Shown: one piece after another, positions 18,301 through 26,354 of the stretch
How the letters are laid out: each line of letters begins with the position of its first letter
Position numbering within the stretch: the first letter of the stretch is position 1
Assembly: GCA_021155045.1 (NCBI GenBank)
Contig: JAJNQB010000017.1
Location: 186,001-250,000, forward strand
Origin: Arcticibacter sp.
GTDB lineage: Bacteria; Bacteroidota; Bacteroidia; 2-12-FULL-35-15
Direction: 5' to 3'
DNA length: 64,000 nt
Program-made: the position numbers and the translations under genes
The notes under the pieces: generated by a model
What the model saw: the letters and a program-made list of their open reading frames with translations, nothing else
The model's database searches: none
Told to the model about the DNA's origin: nothing

Positions 18301-19046
18301 TGATGGTAATGGAAAAAGAATTTGGTGCACAAGCAATGAAAAAATTCTTGAAATATGAAATGAATCAATATCTGCAAGGTAGAGCCAGAGAGGGTAAAAA
18401 AGAGTTACCGTTGATGTTGTGCGAGAACCAACAGTACATTCATTATAACAAAGGAAGTATAATTATGTATGCTTTGAAAGATTATATTGGGGAAGACAGT
18501 TTGAATGCTGCTTTGAAAAAGTATATTCAAAAAGTTGCTTTTCAAGAACCGCCTTATACTACTTCTATAGAGTTTATTTCATTTTTGAAAGATGCAACAC
18601 CTGATAGTTTAAAATATATTATTAATGATATGTTTGAAACAATTACACTTTTTGAAAACAAAACAACAAAATGTTCTTATACAAAAAATGAGCAAGGAAA
18701 GTTTGTGGTTAAGATTTCCATTGAAAGTAAAAAAATGAAAGCAGATAGTGTTGGTAAATTAAAAGATGTTGTTATTGCTGATTACATTGATATTGGTGTT
18801 TTTGGTGAGAAAAAAACAAATAGTAAAAAAGAAGAAACAATTTTATATCTAAAAAAATATAAGATTGATAAAAACAAAATGGATTTTGAAATTATTGTTG
18901 ATGAAGAACCCCTTAGTTGTGGTATCGACCCATTAAATAAATTAATTGATAGAACTCCTGATAACAATAAAAAATCTTTTAAAGGAGGAGACAAAGCTTC
19001 TGAAGAATCTCCTGAAGGAGGAGTAACAATTTCAATTGGAGGATAA
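15351..19046 (+). CDS. ABC-2 permease fused to an M1-family aminopeptidase
   Basis: A 1231-residue membrane protein with two halves. Residues 1-590 contain about 12 hydrophobic segments in two ABC-2 permease-like sets (about 15-270 and 320-570). After a further helix near 575-598, an exported domain carries a gluzincin M1 peptidase: HEVAH at 952-956 (zinc ligands and catalytic Glu) followed by SETMSQYSALM, in which the Glu is the third zinc ligand. The gap between second His and Glu is 19 residues rather than the classical 18. The tail is charged and low complexity. Together with the ATPase at 14458 it forms a transporter coupled to a periplasmic-facing peptidase. Such fusions are known in Bacteroidota; the substrate is unknown. 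Confidence 0.92.
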   Translation: MFKQIFLFELKLWFKKPSTYIFFLVFFGFSMLITAGMAGLIGVSTADTNATINSALAIADVLNGLNTDIIGAIILISIIAPAVYKDFQYNTHPLLFTKPISKFGYMFGRFTASFLVALFVISGTLFAHLITCFLPGIDSEKLGAFSFMNYIQPFIYFVIPNTLLVGAIFFSLVTFSRNMIAGYVGCVALILLKNLASALLGNIDNQSMAAVMEPFGEQALKQLTKYWSPDEQNSLMIPFESVLLYNRLLWLGIGVGITYFTYYKFQFSQFNNPVSLFKRKHKTELLSLASSPIHSLSQLPKVEQLFSGKIILQQIKLLVRFEFLKIVKSIFFVIIVLLCILSLALISTQMGLIYGTNTYPVTYQILQIGGALFQFFMLILIVFYSGILVWRERDSKTEELIGTSPIKNGTILFSKFLALVLVQVSLLFVIIIAGVFIQMYNGYFKFELVQYFKELFFYKLIGLSIVCAFAISIQTIVNNKYVGYFLTALIIIILPIVFNLMDWDNQLFTFNSSGPRMLYSDMNGYGHMLYSFVMFKIYWISFVTFLLLLANLFWMRGKEKGLKARFKIAKSLFNVKAKLAVTVSVLVFLLTGGFIYYNTNILNKNISEKDQEKQQADFEKNYKKFTTTPQPRITLANWTVDIFPEERGAKIKGFYFLKNKTQKVVDSIILNSYSEVKINSMEFNVSSTKVLDDKENGFYIYKLVKGLNPGDSIKLSMDLEYFPKGFKNSDAGTAIVYNGTFFNSMILPSIGYNEQVELSENKVRKKYNLPEKPRMADVHDTLARNNNYISNDADWIDFECVISTSKDQIAIAPGYLQKEWEQEGRKYFHYKMDSKILNFYSFLSAKYEIKKDKWTNPFNSANEVAIEIYYHKGHEYNVDRMINGIKKSLDYYTANFSLYQHKQVRILEFPRYATFAQSFPNTIPFSEGIGFIAKIDDKDPESIDYPFYVTAHEVAHQWWAHQVIGANAQGSTVMSETMSQYSALMVMEKEFGAQAMKKFLKYEMNQYLQGRAREGKKELPLMLCENQQYIHYNKGSIIMYALKDYIGEDSLNAALKKYIQKVAFQEPPYTTSIEFISFLKDATPDSLKYIINDMFETITLFENKTTKCSYTKNEQGKFVVKISIESKKMKADSVGKLKDVVIADYIDIGVFGEKKTNSKKEETILYLKKYKIDKNKMDFEIIVDEEPLSCGIDPLNKLIDRTPDNNKKSFKGGDKASEESPEGGVTISIGG

Positions 19047-19049
19047 GTT

Positions 19050-19589
19050 ATGGAAACAGAAAAGCATTTTTTAGAAAACATAATTGGTGTTTTTAAAAAC
19101 TATAAAATACTGGCAGAAAAATCTTTTAATCAATTGAGCAAAGATGAACAGTTTCATTTTGTTTCAGATTATGAAGCAAATAGTATTGCCGTTATTATAA
19201 AACATATGAGTGGCAATATGATTTCTCGATGGACAGATTTTTTAACTACTGATGGTGAAAAGCCAACAAGAAATAGAGACATTGAATTTATTGAAGGAAC
19301 CGAAACAAAAGAACAATTATTACAAATTTGGGAAAAAGGATGGGGTGTTTTTTTTGGTACTCTTAATTCATTAACTGAAAAAGACTTGTTAAAAATTGTT
19401 ACCATTCGGCAAGAACCATTAACCGTTACTCAAGCTTTGTTGAGGCAAGCTGCTCATTATTCTTATCATGTAGGGCAAATAGTTTTTATAGCAAAACACT
19501 TAAAAAATAAAAATTGGAACCCTCTTTCTATCCCGAAAAATAAATCGAATGAATTTTCAAAAGGAACGTATTTAGATAATATCAAATAA
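19050..19589 (+). CDS. DinB-superfamily protein (DUF1572)
   Basis: A 179-residue four-helix-bundle protein. Three histidines sit in DinB/YfiT-like positions: IIKHMSGNM near residue 50, and HYSYHVGQI near 131-139. In the family these bind a divalent metal, and some members transfer thiols. DUF1572 members have no settled reaction. It starts 3 bases after the stop of the ABC/M1 fusion and may be translated from the same message. A shared bidirectional terminator follows. Confidence 0.85.
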   Translation: METEKHFLENIIGVFKNYKILAEKSFNQLSKDEQFHFVSDYEANSIAVIIKHMSGNMISRWTDFLTTDGEKPTRNRDIEFIEGTETKEQLLQIWEKGWGVFFGTLNSLTEKDLLKIVTIRQEPLTVTQALLRQAAHYSYHVGQIVFIAKHLKNKNWNPLSIPKNKSNEFSKGTYLDNIK

Positions 19590-19591
19590 AA

Positions 19592-19625
19592 AAATCCCAT
19601 TCAATTTTTTGAATGGGATTTTTTT
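19592..19625. terminator. Bidirectional terminator between DinB-like and bTHX genes
   Basis: AAATCCCATTC at 19592-19602 pairs with GAATGGGATTT at 19611-19621, with A and T runs outside. It serves two convergent genes. Confidence 0.9.
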
Positions 19626-19637
19626 GGTGATAATTTA

Positions 19638-19856
19638 TTAATCTTTTTTAGCTGCCTTTTTAGCTGCCTTTTTTGGAGCAGCTTTTTTAGCGCTAGCATC
19701 TTTAGTAGTAGCTACACTTTTTGGTTTTGCTGTTGTAACTTTTTTCGCACTAGCAGTTTTTGTACCTGCTTTTTTAGCTTTTTTGCGAGGGCGAGTTACA
19801 CCGTGTGAACCCATAAATATTTTACCCTTGCGTGATTTTTTATCTCCTTTTCCCAT
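19638..19856 (-). CDS. 30S ribosomal protein bTHX with Lys/Ala tail
   Basis: The first 28 residues, MGKGDKKSRKGKIFMGSHGV followed by TRPRKKAK, are ribosomal protein bTHX, a small basic protein that sits in the head of the 30S subunit in Thermus and Bacteroidota. The usual Bacteroidota bTHX is short, around 25-45 residues. Here about 44 more residues form a Lys/Ala/Thr-rich tail ending [15 protein letters not shown], of the same kind as the L21 tail in this window. A Bacteroidota promoter lies 31 bases upstream. It is a single gene. Confidence 0.85.
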   Translation of the reverse strand: MGKGDKKSRKGKIFMGSHGVTRPRKKAKKAGTKTASAKKVTTAKPKSVATTKDASAKKAAPKKAAKKAAKKD

Positions 19857-19886
19857 AGTTTTTTAATTAAGTATAATTTGAGAGTG

Positions 19887-19918
19887 TAAACCTACGCTAT
19901 TTTTATAAAAAATCAAAA
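19887..19918 (-). promoter_or_regulatory. Promoter of the bTHX gene
   Basis: On the minus strand TTTTG (19914-19918) and TAGGTTTA (19887-19894) are 19 bases apart, one mismatch from the TAnnTTTG -7 consensus. The start codon follows about 30 bases later. Confidence 0.55.
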
Positions 19919-19980
19919 CTCTTTTATCCTTACAATTGGTATTAGCTTAAAAAAGGAATATATTTTGAGTACTTACAGCA

Positions 19981-20214
19981 TTAGCCTATATATTCAAACC
20001 TTTGTTTTTTTATTCTCTGTTTTCCTTCAGATATGGCATCTACTTCTACGTTTTCTAAAAACATTTTTAAAGGGCGAACCCATAAATTTTCGCCTTCGGT
20101 TTGATATAGTGCTTTGTAAACAACTAAGTCTTCTAGTGTTTCAGAGTGTTTTGCAATACCAATAACTTCGTATTCTTTTCCTTTGTAATGTTTGTATTTG
20201 CCTAATTTAATCAT
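19981..20214 (-). CDS. DUF1653 family protein
   Basis: A 77-residue protein with the DUF1653 pattern: KYKHYKGKEYEVIGIAKHSE near residues 6-25, LVVYKALY near 30-37, and WVRPLKMF near 45-52. Widespread in bacteria, function unknown. The core is probably a small beta-barrel. It lies 61 bases ahead of nothing shared on the same strand except the MBL gene upstream, so a two-gene message is possible. Confidence 0.85.
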   Translation of the reverse strand: MIKLGKYKHYKGKEYEVIGIAKHSETLEDLVVYKALYQTEGENLWVRPLKMFLENVEVDAISEGKQRIKKQRFEYIG

Positions 20215-20265
20215 AGTTGTAAACGCTAAAACACACCTCTAATGGCTATCAATAGGGGATAAAAA

Positions 20266-20904
20266 TTAAATTAAAAAAGGATTATTCATTTTTTCAAATC
20301 CAACATTTGTTGCTGGTCCGTGCCCCGAATAAACTTTATAGTCATCTCCTAATGTAAACAATTTTGTTTTTATACTGGTAATTAATGTTTCGTAATCGCC
20401 ACCAGGAAGGTCGGTTCTGCCAATGCTTCCATAAAATAAAACATCACCAGCAATCATGAACTTTTGTTCGGTATTATAAAAGGTGATGCTTCCGGGAGAA
20501 TGCCCTGGCGTAAATAAAATTTCAAGATTAGATTTTCCAAATTCAATAATATCTCCTTCGCCAATATAATTTGCTGGTTGCGGAGAAGCTGCTGCATTTA
20601 AGTTGTACAAATCTGCAGTAGCAAGATATGCATCAAAAATACGTTGATCATGCTGATTAAAAACTAAATCAATTTTATATGTTTCAGCAACAAAGCCATT
20701 CCCGAAAATATGGTCGAGATGGCAGTGGGTGTTTAATAATTTTACAGGAATTAATTCATTTTTTTCAATAAACGAATTCAGTTGCTGTCTTTCTCGGTTA
20801 TCATAACATCCAGGGTCAATTATTACACATGATTTTGTTTCGTCAAAAAGGACGTATGTATTTTCTTGAAAAGGACCAAAAGTAAACGATTGAATTTTTA
20901 TCAT
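20266..20904 (-). CDS. MBL-fold hydrolase, glyoxalase II-like
   Basis: I place the start at the ATG at 20902-20904 (MIKIQSFTFGPFQENTY), which matches the family N-terminus; the frame extends 12 codons further but without support. The 212-residue protein has the metallo-beta-lactamase motif HCHLDH (His60, His62, Asp64, His65), TPGHSPGS near 120, GDVLF near 143 and SGHGP near 190, which together bind two metals. These short enzymes resemble YcbL and hydroxyacylglutathione hydrolases that cleave thioesters. Substrate not known. Confidence 0.88.
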   Translation of the reverse strand: MIKIQSFTFGPFQENTYVLFDETKSCVIIDPGCYDNRERQQLNSFIEKNELIPVKLLNTHCHLDHIFGNGFVAETYKIDLVFNQHDQRIFDAYLATADLYNLNAAASPQPANYIGEGDIIEFGKSNLEILFTPGHSPGSITFYNTEQKFMIAGDVLFYGSIGRTDLPGGDYETLITSIKTKLFTLGDDYKVYSGHGPATNVGFEKMNNPFLI

Positions 20905-21014
20905 AATAAAACAGCTCTTATTGCGTTCCAAAATTAACAAAAAATATACGCAAAAGGTTTGGCTTTACAGCAGTATTTTTAGTATTTTAGCATTCCTAAA
21001 ACCAATAATAAGAA

Positions 21015-24000
21015 TTGTTTTCATACAGAAATAACACAAAAAAAATTCAAGCAAAAGCATTCTTTCTGTTTTTGATGCTTTGTTCGTTTTTATCGAAAGC
21101 ACAATTTTATACTGGTTCAAGGATGGAGTTTGGGAAAAATCGTGTTAAATACGAACAGTTTTTTTGGACATTTTATGCTTACGAAAGATATGATGTGTAT
21201 TTTTATGAAGAAGGGAGAGACCTTGCTAACTACGTTTCTAAAGCTGCCAAAAAAGAAATCACAGAAGTAGAAAAATTGTTGGATTATTCTTTTGAAGGAA
21301 AACTTCAATTTTTGGTTTATAACAAACAATCGGATTTTAAACAAAGCAATATCGGTTTGTCATCAGAAGAAGAATACAATACCGGAGGAACTACGCGTAT
21401 TGTAGGCTCTAAAATATGTTTGTATTACGAAGGCGATCATGCAAAATTAGATGCTCAGATAAGAGCAGGAATTGCAAGTGTAGTTGTTGACCAAATGATG
21501 TATGGAGGAAACATGCGTGAAGTATTAAAAAACAATACTTTGCTTAATCTGCCAGAATGGTACACAAAAGGATTGGTTGATTATGTTGCTTCCGACTGGA
21601 ATTCAGATATTGATAACAGAGTAAAAGATGGAATATTAGGTGGACGATACAATAACATTAATCGATTAGAAGGGGAAGATGCCGTAATTGCTGGTCATGC
21701 ATTTTGGAAATATGTTTCAGATAACTATGGAGAAGCAGTGATATCCAATATCATTTATATGACTAAGGTTAGCAGAAACATTGACAATTCTGCTTTGTTT
21801 GTGCTAGGAATTTCTATCAAAAATTTATGGAAAGAATGTGTAGAGTCGTACCAGAATAAGTACGATGAAAAAGACAAATCAAAAACACTACCCGAACAAA
21901 GCCCAATTATAGTAAAAACAAAAAAGACTCGTATTTATTCGCAATTAAAAGCAAGCCCGGATGGCAAATATGTAATTTATACAACAAACGAATTAGGTCA
22001 GTATAAAATTTGGTTGTATGATATTGAAAAACAAAAAGCAAAACGGATATTAAAGTCAGGCAAAAAAATAGATAGGATAAATGATTATTCGTATCCGCTG
22101 TTAGCATGGCATCCAAGCAGTAAATTGTTTTCGTACATTATTGAACGAAAAGGATACTTGGTGATGGCAACTTATGAGCCTGAAACGAAAGAAAAAACAG
22201 AACGAAATATTATTGGGTTCGAAAAAATACTTGATTATTCATATAATGATGATGGGAAAAAATTTGTGATGAGTGCTGTTCAAAAAGGGCAAACAGATCT
22301 TTTTATTTTTACATCTGCATCAAATGGATATGAACAAATCACCAAAGATATTTATGATGATTTGAATCCACGCTTTGCAAACAATTCTTCAAAAATTGTA
22401 TTTGCTTCTAATCGCCCTGTTGATACACTCTTTTTTGACCCAAAAAGAAAAATGGAAGGCGCAATGAAACACAAAGATATTTTTGCGTTTGACAATATTG
22501 CAAAATCAAGAACGCTCATTAGAGTTACCAATACACCACATATTAATGAATCTTTTCCGAGTGATTATGATAAAGACCATATCACTTTTTTAAGCGATTT
22601 AAACGGAATCAGAAACAGATACATTGCAACATTTGATAGTACCATTGCTTATGTGGATACGGCAGCACATTATAAAGCCATTGCAACGTATTATCCTATT
22701 TCAAACTATTCGAGAAATATTTTAGAACAAGACATAAACATTAAATCAAATAAATATTCTGAAATAATTTTTGATAATGGCAAATACAAAATGTTTGTTG
22801 CCCCTCTGGCAAGTGTAGAAACACTTAATCCAATGACATTGCAAAATACATCGTACAGAGATTACAGAAACAGGCTGGATAAAAAAGAAGAAGTTGAAAA
22901 AAACGCAAAAGAAAAAGGGATAAAGGAAACGCCTAAACTTGAGAATGTAAAAACGGTTATTAATATTTCTGACAATAACAAAACTAAAAAAGATTCCACA
23001 GAAGTTGATATAAATAATTTCACATTCGGGAAAGAACAAAATAAAACAGAACCCCAAAAAGAACCCGTATCGCAACAAACAAAAACAATTCCGGATTCAA
23101 CAAATATAAAAAAAGAGAACAACGAAGAATTTATAATAGCTCGTCAGCGAAATTATAATACCAGCTTTTCTGTTGACTATGTTGTTTCTCAGTTAGACAA
23201 TTCATTTTTAAATGCAACATATCAAAAGTTTACAGGCGGTGGCGGACCTGTTTATTTGAATCCTGGGTTAAACGCATTTTTCAAAATTGCAATCAGCGAT
23301 TTGTTTGAAGATTATAGACTAACGGGGGGGATGCGCTTTTCGGGCAATCTTAACAGCAATGAATATTTTGTAAGTTATGAAAACAGAATGGGTAATGTAG
23401 ATAAACAAACAGTACTCCATCGACAAAGTTTATTGAATATTTCGGGCGGAAATTCATTGATTAAATTACAAACGCATGATGTACGTTACACTTTGAAATT
23501 CCCATTTAGCGAAGTAACAAGTTTCAGAACAAGTTTAATGTATCGTAACGATAGAACAATATACACAGCCACAGACTATACCAATTTAAACAAGCGCGAC
23601 ACATACGAAAACTGGGGAACATTAAAGTTAGAATATGTATATGATAACGTAAGAAAAAGAGGATTAAATTTATACAACGGATTAAGAGGAAAGTTTTTCG
23701 GAGAGTATTACAGGCAAGTTGATAAAGAAAAAACAGATTTTTTTGTTTTAGGAATGGATTGGCGTTATTACAAAAAAATTCACCGTGATTTTATTTGGGC
23801 AAATCGTATTGCAGCAAGTACTTCTTTTGGAAATCAAAAACTTATTTATTACATGGGTGGTGTAGATAATTGGTTTACTCCACGTTTTGATAACACAACA
23901 AATATTGCAACAGACCAAAATTATGCTTATCAAACATTAGCAACTCCAATGCGTGGTTTTTATCAAAATGCAAGAAATGGAAATTCATTTGTTGCAATCA

Positions 24001-24347
24001 ATAGTGAGTTACGTTTCCCAATTTTTAAATACTTATACCAACGACCAATTCGTTCTGATTTCATTCAGAATTTTCAAATTATTGGATTTGGAGATATTGG
24101 CACAGCTTGGAATGGCTCAGATCCTTTTTCAGACAAAAATGCTTTAAATACAACTGTTATTGGAAATCAGCAAACACCATTAATTATTACACTAAAAACA
24201 CAACACGATCCAATTATTGGTGGATATGGAATTGGTATTCGTAGCCGATTGTTTGGCTATTTTATTCGGTTAGACAGAGCTTGGGGAATACAAGACGGTA
24301 TTGTCTTAAAACCTATTTGGCATTTATCTTTTAGCCTTGATTTCTAA
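21015..24347 (+). CDS. Outer-membrane protein: peptidase-like domain, beta-propeller, surface-antigen barrel
   Basis: A 1110-residue protein that must begin with TTG at 21015: an in-frame TAA lies at 21009-21011 and the next ATG falls inside the signal peptide (KAFFLFLMLCSFLSKA). Residues about 30-290 resemble a domain of peptidase-like fold, with LPEWYTKGLVDYVASDW at the position where related proteins carry an HExxH-like helix, but no zinc motif is seen. About 300-560 is a TolB/PD40-type propeller. A charged Lys-rich linker (about 620-690) precedes a C-terminal beta-barrel of the BamA/Omp85 or surface-antigen type (about 710-1110), ending in the aromatic LSFSLDF typical of outer-membrane barrels. 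I infer an outer-membrane protein of unknown job. Confidence 0.8.
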   Translation: MFSYRNNTKKIQAKAFFLFLMLCSFLSKAQFYTGSRMEFGKNRVKYEQFFWTFYAYERYDVYFYEEGRDLANYVSKAAKKEITEVEKLLDYSFEGKLQFLVYNKQSDFKQSNIGLSSEEEYNTGGTTRIVGSKICLYYEGDHAKLDAQIRAGIASVVVDQMMYGGNMREVLKNNTLLNLPEWYTKGLVDYVASDWNSDIDNRVKDGILGGRYNNINRLEGEDAVIAGHAFWKYVSDNYGEAVISNIIYMTKVSRNIDNSALFVLGISIKNLWKECVESYQNKYDEKDKSKTLPEQSPIIVKTKKTRIYSQLKASPDGKYVIYTTNELGQYKIWLYDIEKQKAKRILKSGKKIDRINDYSYPLLAWHPSSKLFSYIIERKGYLVMATYEPETKEKTERNIIGFEKILDYSYNDDGKKFVMSAVQKGQTDLFIFTSASNGYEQITKDIYDDLNPRFANNSSKIVFASNRPVDTLFFDPKRKMEGAMKHKDIFAFDNIAKSRTLIRVTNTPHINESFPSDYDKDHITFLSDLNGIRNRYIATFDSTIAYVDTAAHYKAIATYYPISNYSRNILEQDINIKSNKYSEIIFDNGKYKMFVAPLASVETLNPMTLQNTSYRDYRNRLDKKEEVEKNAKEKGIKETPKLENVKTVINISDNNKTKKDSTEVDINNFTFGKEQNKTEPQKEPVSQQTKTIPDSTNIKKENNEEFIIARQRNYNTSFSVDYVVSQLDNSFLNATYQKFTGGGGPVYLNPGLNAFFKIAISDLFEDYRLTGGMRFSGNLNSNEYFVSYENRMGNVDKQTVLHRQSLLNISGGNSLIKLQTHDVRYTLKFPFSEVTSFRTSLMYRNDRTIYTATDYTNLNKRDTYENWGTLKLEYVYDNVRKRGLNLYNGLRGKFFGEYYRQVDKEKTDFFVLGMDWRYYKKIHRDFIWANRIAASTSFGNQKLIYYMGGVDNWFTPRFDNTTNIATDQNYAYQTLATPMRGFYQNARNGNSFVAINSELRFPIFKYLYQRPIRSDFIQNFQIIGFGDIGTAWNGSDPFSDKNALNTTVIGNQQTPLIITLKTQHDPIIGGYGIGIRSRLFGYFIRLDRAWGIQDGIVLKPIWHLSFSLDF

Positions 24348-24386
24348 AAATTATTCACTACTATTTTGAAAAACAAAAATATTGAT

Positions 24387-24749
24387 ATGGCAACAATTTT
24401 AATTTTGCTTTGTGTTGGCTTACTTGCTGGCATGCTTAGCGGTTTGGTTGGTATTGGAGGAGGGATAGTTATTGTTCCGGCTTTGGTTTATTTTTTGGGC
24501 TACTCACAACACCAAGCACAAGGAACTGTACTTTTTATGTTTTTAATGCCAATAGGAATTTTAGGGGTATATAATTATTATCAAGAAGGACATATAGAGT
24601 GGAAAACAGCATTAATAATGGCTTCTACATTTGTTGTTGGAAGTTATTTTGGTTCAAAGATTTCAATTTCAATTGATCAAACTACATTGAAAAAAGTATT
24701 CGGAGTAATTATTTTATTGCTATCATTAAAAATGATTTTTGGAAAATAA
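24387..24749 (+). CDS. TSUP family (TauE/SafE) permease, single-repeat size
   Basis: I prefer the ATG at 24387 (MATILILLCVGLLAGMLSGL); a TTG seven codons earlier would add a polar Lys/Asn-rich N-terminus. The 120-residue protein has about four membrane helices and the TSUP signature GLVGIGGGIVIVPAL near residues 19-33. TSUP permeases move sulfite, taurine-derived sulfonates or other organic anions. Full-length members have about 250 residues in two repeats; this one has one repeat, a size common in Bacteroidota, and would need to dimerise. It lies 39 bases after the outer-membrane gene. Confidence 0.85.
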   Translation: MATILILLCVGLLAGMLSGLVGIGGGIVIVPALVYFLGYSQHQAQGTVLFMFLMPIGILGVYNYYQEGHIEWKTALIMASTFVVGSYFGSKISISIDQTTLKKVFGVIILLLSLKMIFGK

Positions 24750-24837
24750 ATGGAACTTGTTTAAATTTTTTACTCATCATTCCTAATACCTGTTAAACTA
24801 TTTTAAGAAATTTAAACGGTTCATAAACTAAATAAAA

Positions 24838-26343
24838 ATGAAAAAAACAATCTTACAAATTTTATGTATTCTATCCTCAGTTTTTGCTTTTTCTCAACAA
24901 GCAACATTTTCAATCGGTTCGCAAAGAACAATGTATGCCGGAGATAATCCAGATGTGATAACATTTAGAATAGGAAACAATAATTATGTGTTGTTCCAAA
25001 AATTTAAAATGTCAGAAGGAATGCTGTTACACCTTGACGGATTTACTGACCCAAGCGATGCTTACCTTTGCTCTCAAGATTTTTCTACACCACACGAACC
25101 CAATGAAATTGCTATATTCGAAGGGTTTATTGCCCTAAGCAATAAAATGTTTTTATTTAGATCGGTTTATAAAAAGGAAGAAAAGAAAAGTGTTTTGTAT
25201 GCACATGAAGTAAGTGAAAAAGGAATCGTTTCTGCTACAGGAAAAGAAGTAGTTTCTATCGCAGCAGAAAAAGCAATGAATTCAGGTAATTTTATTATTA
25301 CTGCTTCTGCCGATGGAAACAGTTTTGTAGTATTATCAGAATATCCTTTTGTTAAAGAAACAAAAGAAAAATTTTCGGCAACGGTTTTTGATAACTCCCT
25401 AAATCAAATTTGGACAAAGGAAATTGAGTTGGCTTATGATTCTCGCAGAGGACCAACCAATAAACCCATTATTAGTAATTCAAAACTTGTTTACATTATT
25501 AAAAAAGTAGATGGCGCAAAAAATGCAGATTTTTATACTACCTATCAAATTTCAGATAAAGGACTAAAAGTGAAAGAAAACGTTCTTGAAACGGAGGCTC
25601 CTAAAAAAATTGTTAATTATGCCACATCAATTGATGAAACAAATAACGACTTAGTTGTTGCTGGCTATTATACCGAAGATGGTAAAGTTTCAATAGGTGG
25701 CACAGGGTTTAAAGGAACATTTGTTTATAAAATTTCAGGAAGCTCGAGCGAAATAAAATCAAAAACAACAACAGCATTTGATAAAACACGAAGCAACTTA
25801 ATTGTTGCTAATCTTAGTATTATTAAAGGAAATATTTTTTTAGTTGGTGAAGAAAGCTATGAAAATAATGTTGCAACAGAACAAAAAGATTCAAAAGGAT
25901 TTGCTGTTTACAGAAGAGATTATATCACAAACGATATTTATGTGAATGTATTTGATGGAAATGGAGTAAAAATCACTAGCAATGTGCTTAAGAAAGAAAA
26001 TAAATCTTCTGAAGATAGCGGCTTAGGAAACTCTGTTGCAGTAAGTGTTGTAGGAGAACAGCTAATGTTGGTATTTAATGGTTACCAATACAATTATGAT
26101 GGAGAGGTTCATAAGATTGTAGGTCCAGGACTTGCTAGTATTAAAATTCCTGTCATTCAATTTTATGGAGCAGATGGAAGCACTGGAAAAACAATTGCAA
26201 TGATTGATTCCAATGTTGGAGGTAAAAAGGGAACCGCTTATTTATATCCAAATGTGTTTGTGCCTATTTCGGATAAAGAATTCTTTTTTTTAAGCAGAGG
26301 CGATAGGGGAACAATTCATCCAGTACGCATGAAATTACCATAA
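24838..26343 (+). CDS. Secreted hypothetical protein (501 aa)
   Basis: The N-terminus MKKTILQILCILSSVFAFSQ is a signal peptide with cleavage after about residue 19. The rest alternates short beta strands with turns at regular spacing (NNYVLFQKF, GFIALSNKMFLFRS, SNSKLVYIIKKVDG, KGNIFLVGEESY, GEQLMLVFNGY), which suggests a beta-propeller, but no named repeat is recognisable. No lipobox and no T9SS domain are present. It ends 11 bases before the M20 amidohydrolase, so the two are probably cotranscribed. Confidence 0.7.
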   Translation: MKKTILQILCILSSVFAFSQQATFSIGSQRTMYAGDNPDVITFRIGNNNYVLFQKFKMSEGMLLHLDGFTDPSDAYLCSQDFSTPHEPNEIAIFEGFIALSNKMFLFRSVYKKEEKKSVLYAHEVSEKGIVSATGKEVVSIAAEKAMNSGNFIITASADGNSFVVLSEYPFVKETKEKFSATVFDNSLNQIWTKEIELAYDSRRGPTNKPIISNSKLVYIIKKVDGAKNADFYTTYQISDKGLKVKENVLETEAPKKIVNYATSIDETNNDLVVAGYYTEDGKVSIGGTGFKGTFVYKISGSSSEIKSKTTTAFDKTRSNLIVANLSIIKGNIFLVGEESYENNVATEQKDSKGFAVYRRDYITNDIYVNVFDGNGVKITSNVLKKENKSSEDSGLGNSVAVSVVGEQLMLVFNGYQYNYDGEVHKIVGPGLASIKIPVIQFYGADGSTGKTIAMIDSNVGGKKGTAYLYPNVFVPISDKEFFFLSRGDRGTIHPVRMKLP

Positions 26344-26354
26344 CACAAATTTAC

